Positions 60,784-64,000 of a stretch of 64,000 bases of DNA are shown one piece after another. The DNA lies in NCBI GenBank assembly GCA_019639075.1, contig JAHBSO010000013.1, forward strand, positions 1 to 64,000, read 5' to 3'. Each line of letters begins with the position of its first letter. Positions within the stretch are counted from its first letter, which is position 1. Under the pieces are notes generated by a model that made no database searches, was not told the origin of the DNA, and was given only the letters and a program-made list of their open reading frames with translations. The position numbers and the translations under genes are program-made. Origin of the DNA: Actinomycetota bacterium. Lineage in GTDB: Bacteria; Actinomycetota; Acidimicrobiia; Acidimicrobiales; Iamiaceae.

Positions 60784-62441
60784 CCCTCGCGCTCCGCCCC
60801 CGCCGCACGACCGCCACCGACGGAGCATCCGACCTCTCCCCCGTCGGCGTGCACCGCGACCCGACCAACCACGACCCCATCGCCGCGGGTGGCTTCGCCC
60901 AGCGCCTCGTGCACCGGATCTCGGCCGCCCTCAACCGCAGCACCCCGAACCGGCGCTCGTTCCTCACCCGCACCGCGGTCGTCGGCTCGGCGCTCGCCGT
61001 CGGTCCGCTCGACTTCATCCTCAAGCCGGGCACCGCATACGGCTACCTGTGCGGCACCTGCAGCGACGGCTGGACCGCCTTCTGCTGCACGATCAACAGC
61101 GGCCGCAACTCGTGCCCGGCCGGCAGCTTCGTCGCCGGGTGGTGGAAGGCCGACAACGCCGCCTACTGCTGCGGCTCGGCCCGCTACATCATCGACTGCA
61201 ACGCCACCTGCCCCACGCAGTGCTCGTGTCGGTGCGCCGGCGATTCCTGCGACGGCCGCCGCACCTGCTGCAACCAGTTCCGCTACGGCCAGTGCCACAC
61301 CGAGATCGCCTGCTACGGCCCGGTGGTCTGCCGGGTCGCCACCTGCGTCGTCCCCTGGCAGTACGACCCCACCTGCACCACCACCAGCCGCACCGACAAC
61401 CGCACGGTCGACCACGGCGCCCCCTGTCTCGGCCAGGACTGCGACACGCCGATCCAACGCAAGTACCTGTCCCTCGGCGGGCCGAGCAGCTACCTCGGCA
61501 GCCAGACCTCCGCCGAACGGGCCGTGCGAGGCAGCCGGCCGGGGCGCGTGGCCCGCTACGAGCGCGGGTCGATCTACTGGAGCTCGGCCACCGGAGCCCA
61601 CCCGCTGTGGGGGCGGCTGCTCACCAAGTTCGACGCCGCGGGCGGCATCGGCGGCACCCTCGGCTACCCGAAGACCGACATCCTGACCACGCCCGACGAG
61701 CGGGCGAAGTACACGATCTTCCAGTACGGCCGGGTGTACTCGATGCAGGAGGAGGCCACGGCGTACCTCCTCACCAACGCGTTCGCCTCGAAGCACCAGC
61801 AGGCCGGCGGCGTGCGGGGCGCGATGGGCTATCCGATCTCCGACGCCCGGCCGATCAACACCGCGCGGGGTGGGACCGTGCAGACCTTCGAGCGGGGCCG
61901 GATCTACCAGGTCGGCTCGTCGATCCGTCAGACCCACGGATCGCTCTACGACTGCCACCAGGCCAACGGTGGCGTCGGTGGCGTGTTCGGCTACCCGTCC
62001 AGCGACGTCAAGAGCTCCTACGCCGGCGGTCGGGTGCAGTACTTCGAGCGGGGCATCATCTGGTCGTTCCCGCCCGAGGACATCCCCGGGCAGGGCCTGC
62101 ACGGTGTCACGCTCTTCCGGTTCGTCTACAACGGCGGCGTCGACCCCCGCCCCGGCTACTACGGCCTCGGCTACCCCACGCAGGGCACGACCCCGGTGGG
62201 CGACGGCCGCGGCACCTACGCCGTCTTCCAGCGAGGACACATCTACGGCACCGACGCCCTCGGTGCGTTCCAGGTTCATGGCGGCGTGCTCGACCTCTAC
62301 CTGAGCCTCGGTGGCCCGACCGGCGACCTCGGTTACCCGACGAGCGAGCTCGACCCGCCGTCGGCGAGCGGGATCCGCAGCCAGCAGTTCGAGCACGGCC
62401 GCATCGACCGCCTGGCCGACGGCACCATCGTCCGCGCCTGA
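60780..62441 (+). CDS. Tat-exported protein: MADH light-chain-like 22-Cys domain plus LGFP repeats
   Basis: 553 residues. A Tat signal with the twin arginines at 58-59 (NRRSFLTRTAVVGSALAVGP) precedes a 22-cysteine domain at about 89-222. Its start, CGTCSDGWTAFCCTINSGRN, and NSCPAGSFVAGWWKADN resemble the methylamine dehydrogenase (MADH) light chain, including its CPPGT-type turn. About six LGFP-type repeats follow (about 228-553), for example GGIGGTLGYPKTD...IFQYGRVY and GGVRGAMGYPISD...TFERGRIY. LGFP repeats bind cell-wall polysaccharide. The product should be folded and oxidised with help from the two upstream oxidoreductase-like proteins, then tethered to the wall. Function unknown. Confidence 0.88.
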   Translation: MTLALRPRRTTATDGASDLSPVGVHRDPTNHDPIAAGGFAQRLVHRISAALNRSTPNRRSFLTRTAVVGSALAVGPLDFILKPGTAYGYLCGTCSDGWTAFCCTINSGRNSCPAGSFVAGWWKADNAAYCCGSARYIIDCNATCPTQCSCRCAGDSCDGRRTCCNQFRYGQCHTEIACYGPVVCRVATCVVPWQYDPTCTTTSRTDNRTVDHGAPCLGQDCDTPIQRKYLSLGGPSSYLGSQTSAERAVRGSRPGRVARYERGSIYWSSATGAHPLWGRLLTKFDAAGGIGGTLGYPKTDILTTPDERAKYTIFQYGRVYSMQEEATAYLLTNAFASKHQQAGGVRGAMGYPISDARPINTARGGTVQTFERGRIYQVGSSIRQTHGSLYDCHQANGGVGGVFGYPSSDVKSSYAGGRVQYFERGIIWSFPPEDIPGQGLHGVTLFRFVYNGGVDPRPGYYGLGYPTQGTTPVGDGRGTYAVFQRGHIYGTDALGAFQVHGGVLDLYLSLGGPTGDLGYPTSELDPPSASGIRSQQFEHGRIDRLADGTIVRA

Positions 62442-62474
62442 CCTCGCACCCCGGCGCGCCTGACCTCGCACCCC

Positions 62475-62523
62475 GTTCTGGCGTAGGTGATGGTGGGTGG
62501 ACCGCCACCCGCTACGCCAGAAC
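62475..62523. repeat. Long palindromic element, family 1 copy 2
   Basis: GTTCTGGCGTAG (62475-62486) pairs with CTACGCCAGAAC (62512-62523). Inside is a second stem GGGTGG/CCACCC. The outer arm matches the palindrome at 15340-15388. It lies between the LGFP gene and the tRNA gene and could act as a terminator for the LGFP operon. Confidence 0.75.
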
Positions 62524-62580
62524 CGAGAGCGGGTTCCCGGTGGCCTGGCATCGGCGCCGCCCGGTACCGTGGCGCCGCCC

Positions 62581-62655
62581 GCGGGTGTAGCTCAATGGCT
62601 AGAGCTTCAGCCTTCCAAGCTGAAGATGCGGGTTCGATTCCCGTCACCCGCTCCA
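62581..62655 (+). tRNA. tRNA-Gly(TCC)
   Basis: The acceptor stem GCGGGTG/CACCCGC pairs fully, the anticodon stem TCAGC/GCTGA closes loop CTTCCAA with anticodon TCC, and the T-arm GCGGG/CCCGT has loop TTCGATT. The 3' CCA (62653-62655) is encoded, with discriminator T as usual for tRNA-Gly. Length is 75 nt including CCA. Confidence 0.97.
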
Positions 62656-62675
62656 ACGAACCGCCGACCCGTGCG

Positions 62676-63290
62676 TCACGTCCGGCCGTGACCGTACCGG
62701 CCCCACCGGCGATCGACCGACGTGGTCAACCCCGCTCCGGCGGCGAGGCCGACTGTGCCGAGCACCGTCGCCATCGGCCCGGTCCACCAGCCCGGGTCCT
62801 GGAGGACCTCGGGCGGTCCTCCGAAGACGGAGGCGACGAGCAGCGACGCGGGGGCGAGCCAGGTGACCGCGTGGATGCGGGTCGTGGCGGCCACACAGCC
62901 GACCGCCGCCCACGCCAGGGCCCACGTGGCCGCGAGCTGCGCCACCGTGCCGACGGGTGCGGCGAGCGCCAACCACGCCGGCAGGGCCACGACGACCACC
63001 AGCAACAGCGCGGCCGTCGGCCATGCAGCGCGGGCCGCGGTGCGTTCCCGCCAATCGGCGAAGGGGTCGAACACCGCGCCGACCGTCGGTGCGTACATCG
63101 CCGCAGCGGCCGGCCAGAACGCGATCGGCCCGAGGCCCGGTAGATCGTCGAGCGCCCTGGCCACGGTTCCCGAGACCGAGGCCAGCAGCGCGCCGTTCGC
63201 GAGGACGACGAGCCAGATCCGGTGCCGTCGCAGCACCAGCGTCGGAAGCACGGGATCGGTCAGGACGGCGGAAGCATCGAGGTGTCGCAC
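62676..63290 (-). CDS. Membrane protein, unknown function
   Basis: 204 residues with about five hydrophobic helices (for example WLVVLANGALLASVSGTVAR and AALLLVVVVALPAWLALAAP). No known family is recognised. The GTG at 63290 overlaps the upstream gene by 31 bp; a start inside that region is possible. Together with the next gene it looks like a two-gene unit that ends near the tRNA gene. Confidence 0.6.
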   Translation of the reverse strand: MRHLDASAVLTDPVLPTLVLRRHRIWLVVLANGALLASVSGTVARALDDLPGLGPIAFWPAAAAMYAPTVGAVFDPFADWRERTAARAAWPTAALLLVVVVALPAWLALAAPVGTVAQLAATWALAWAAVGCVAATTRIHAVTWLAPASLLVASVFGGPPEVLQDPGWWTGPMATVLGTVGLAAGAGLTTSVDRRWGRYGHGRT

Positions 63291-64000
63291 GCCGTCAGCA
63301 CCTCGATGGCTTCGCCGAGCCGAGCCAGGTCGGGGGCACCACTCTCGAACTCGCGACCGATCGAGAAGAACGCGTCACGGGCGGTCCCGTCCGCCCACAG
63401 GTCACACGTCGCCGGGATGAGCGCGTTGGCCACCGCGACCGAACCCCGTTGGACGGACCCGTCGAGCATCTCGCCGTCGACGAAACCGGCGCCCGACTCG
63501 AACACGTCGGAACCCAGCTGCGTGAACACGAGCGGCTCGGCATGGCCCGTCGCTCGAACCCAACCGACCGCCGGCGCGATCGACGCTTCGACGTCGTCGC
63601 GGAACTGCTCGTAGCCGGGACCGAGGCAGATCGTCGCCCCCGAAGCCCCCGCCGGCTCGCACACGACGCCGACCGGGCTCGACTCGAGCTTGTCGTCGAT
63701 TCCGACCTGCACCACGACCATCGTCACCGCGACCCCGACGCCGGCGCACACGACCGGGAGGGCCCGGTGCCGCGGCTTCCCCAGCGCCGCGACACCGATC
63801 ATGGCCACGGCGGACCAGAACAGGATCTGCGTGATGGTCACGCCGGGTCGGACCTGGAGTCCGATCAGCGAACCCGTCGCCTGCCCCACGTCGGTCAGGT
63901 AGCCGGGCATGCCGTAGGCCACCACCCCGAAGCAGAACAGCCCGAGGCCGAGCAACGGAGCGGCCAGACCGGAGCCCGTGGCCAACCCGACGGCCGCGCC
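63260..64000 (-). CDS. Membrane-anchored protein with exported domain, 5' end beyond the window
   Basis: At least 241 residues, and the frame stays open to position 64000, so the start lies outside. Three or so N-terminal hydrophobic helices (LLGLGLFCFGVVAYGMPGYL, ILFWSAVAMIGVAALG, PVVCAGVGVAVTMVVVQVGI) precede an exported domain with four cysteines (VVCEPAGASGATICLGPG and ATCDLWADGT ... LTACDTS). I do not recognise the family. It overlaps the downstream membrane-protein gene by 31 bp. Confidence 0.65.
   Translation of the reverse strand, partial: GAAVGLATGSGLAAPLLGLGLFCFGVVAYGMPGYLTDVGQATGSLIGLQVRPGVTITQILFWSAVAMIGVAALGKPRHRALPVVCAGVGVAVTMVVVQVGIDDKLESSPVGVVCEPAGASGATICLGPGYEQFRDDVEASIAPAVGWVRATGHAEPLVFTQLGSDVFESGAGFVDGEMLDGSVQRGSVAVANALIPATCDLWADGTARDAFFSIGREFESGAPDLARLGEAIEVLTACDTSMLPPS

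Noticed and set aside
58732-62441. A methylamine dehydrogenase operon
   Set aside because: There is no heavy chain, amicyanin or MauG gene, and the light-chain-like domain appears to lack one cofactor Trp.

Overview
The window looks like chromosomal DNA from a high-GC actinobacterium, most likely an Acidimicrobiia relative. The grounds are a GC content near 70 % by eye, a predicted F420-dependent LLM oxidoreductase, LGFP repeats, an unusually dense set of GTGA/ATGA 4-bp gene overlaps, and short 'gagcgagcgnagcgagtcgaaag' repeats between genes. The taxon is inferred, not proven. I see no transposase, integrase, phage gene or CRISPR array.

The minus strand carries a conserved actinobacterial backbone. 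Read from high to low coordinate it runs tig-clpP-clpX (58.6-55.3 kb), folC-map (54.5-52.2), an LLM oxidoreductase, ndk, mreB-mreC-mreD-mrdA-rodA (50.5-44.7), two TIGR03960/TIGR03936-type radical-SAM proteins, rng-rplU-rpmA (42.1-36.7), then obg (18.2), proB (16.8) and proA (6.7). rplU-rpmA-obg-proB-proA are often contiguous in actinobacteria. Here the order and strand are kept, but two blocks of accessory genes split the series.

Accessory block 1 (7.4-15.3 kb, plus strand) has a CbxX-type AAA ATPase, two extracytoplasmic binding-like proteins (one fused to a VWA domain), a membrane/coiled-coil protein, a MurJ-like flippase and a PspA-like protein. A MoxR ATPase with a CoxE-like VWA protein and a VanZ-RDD protein lie beside it. 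Block 2 (18.3-36.5 kb) has two tandem TadE-TadE-TadG triads (one TadE is frameshifted), a dGTPase-like HD protein, and a surface-glycan locus. That locus holds three related GT4 glycosyltransferases, one fused to an isopentenyl-diphosphate isomerase, plus a polyprenyl synthase, a Wzm/Wzt exporter, a UbiA prenyltransferase ending in five 16-residue repeats, and two methyltransferases. A smaller insertion (42.5-44.7 kb) carries a WrbA/NTF2/tautomerase operon divergent from a LysR gene.

The most novel cluster is at 58.7-62.4 kb: a MauE-like membrane protein, an anchored thioredoxin-like protein, a small unknown protein, and a Tat-exported protein whose 22-cysteine domain resembles the methylamine dehydrogenase light chain and is followed by about six LGFP cell-wall repeats. 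No methylamine dehydrogenase heavy chain is present. I read it as a disulfide-maturation and export system for a cell-wall-bound, cysteine-rich protein. A tRNA-Gly(TCC) gene and two membrane-protein genes close the window; the last one runs off the edge.

Intergenic DNA holds several repeat families: hairpins with an invariant 7-nt loop and covarying arms, a long perfect palindrome, 32-bp direct-repeat arrays and an 84-bp tandem repeat that supplies possible start codons. Many genes have a TANNNT box 6-8 nt before the start codon, which suggests leaderless transcription.
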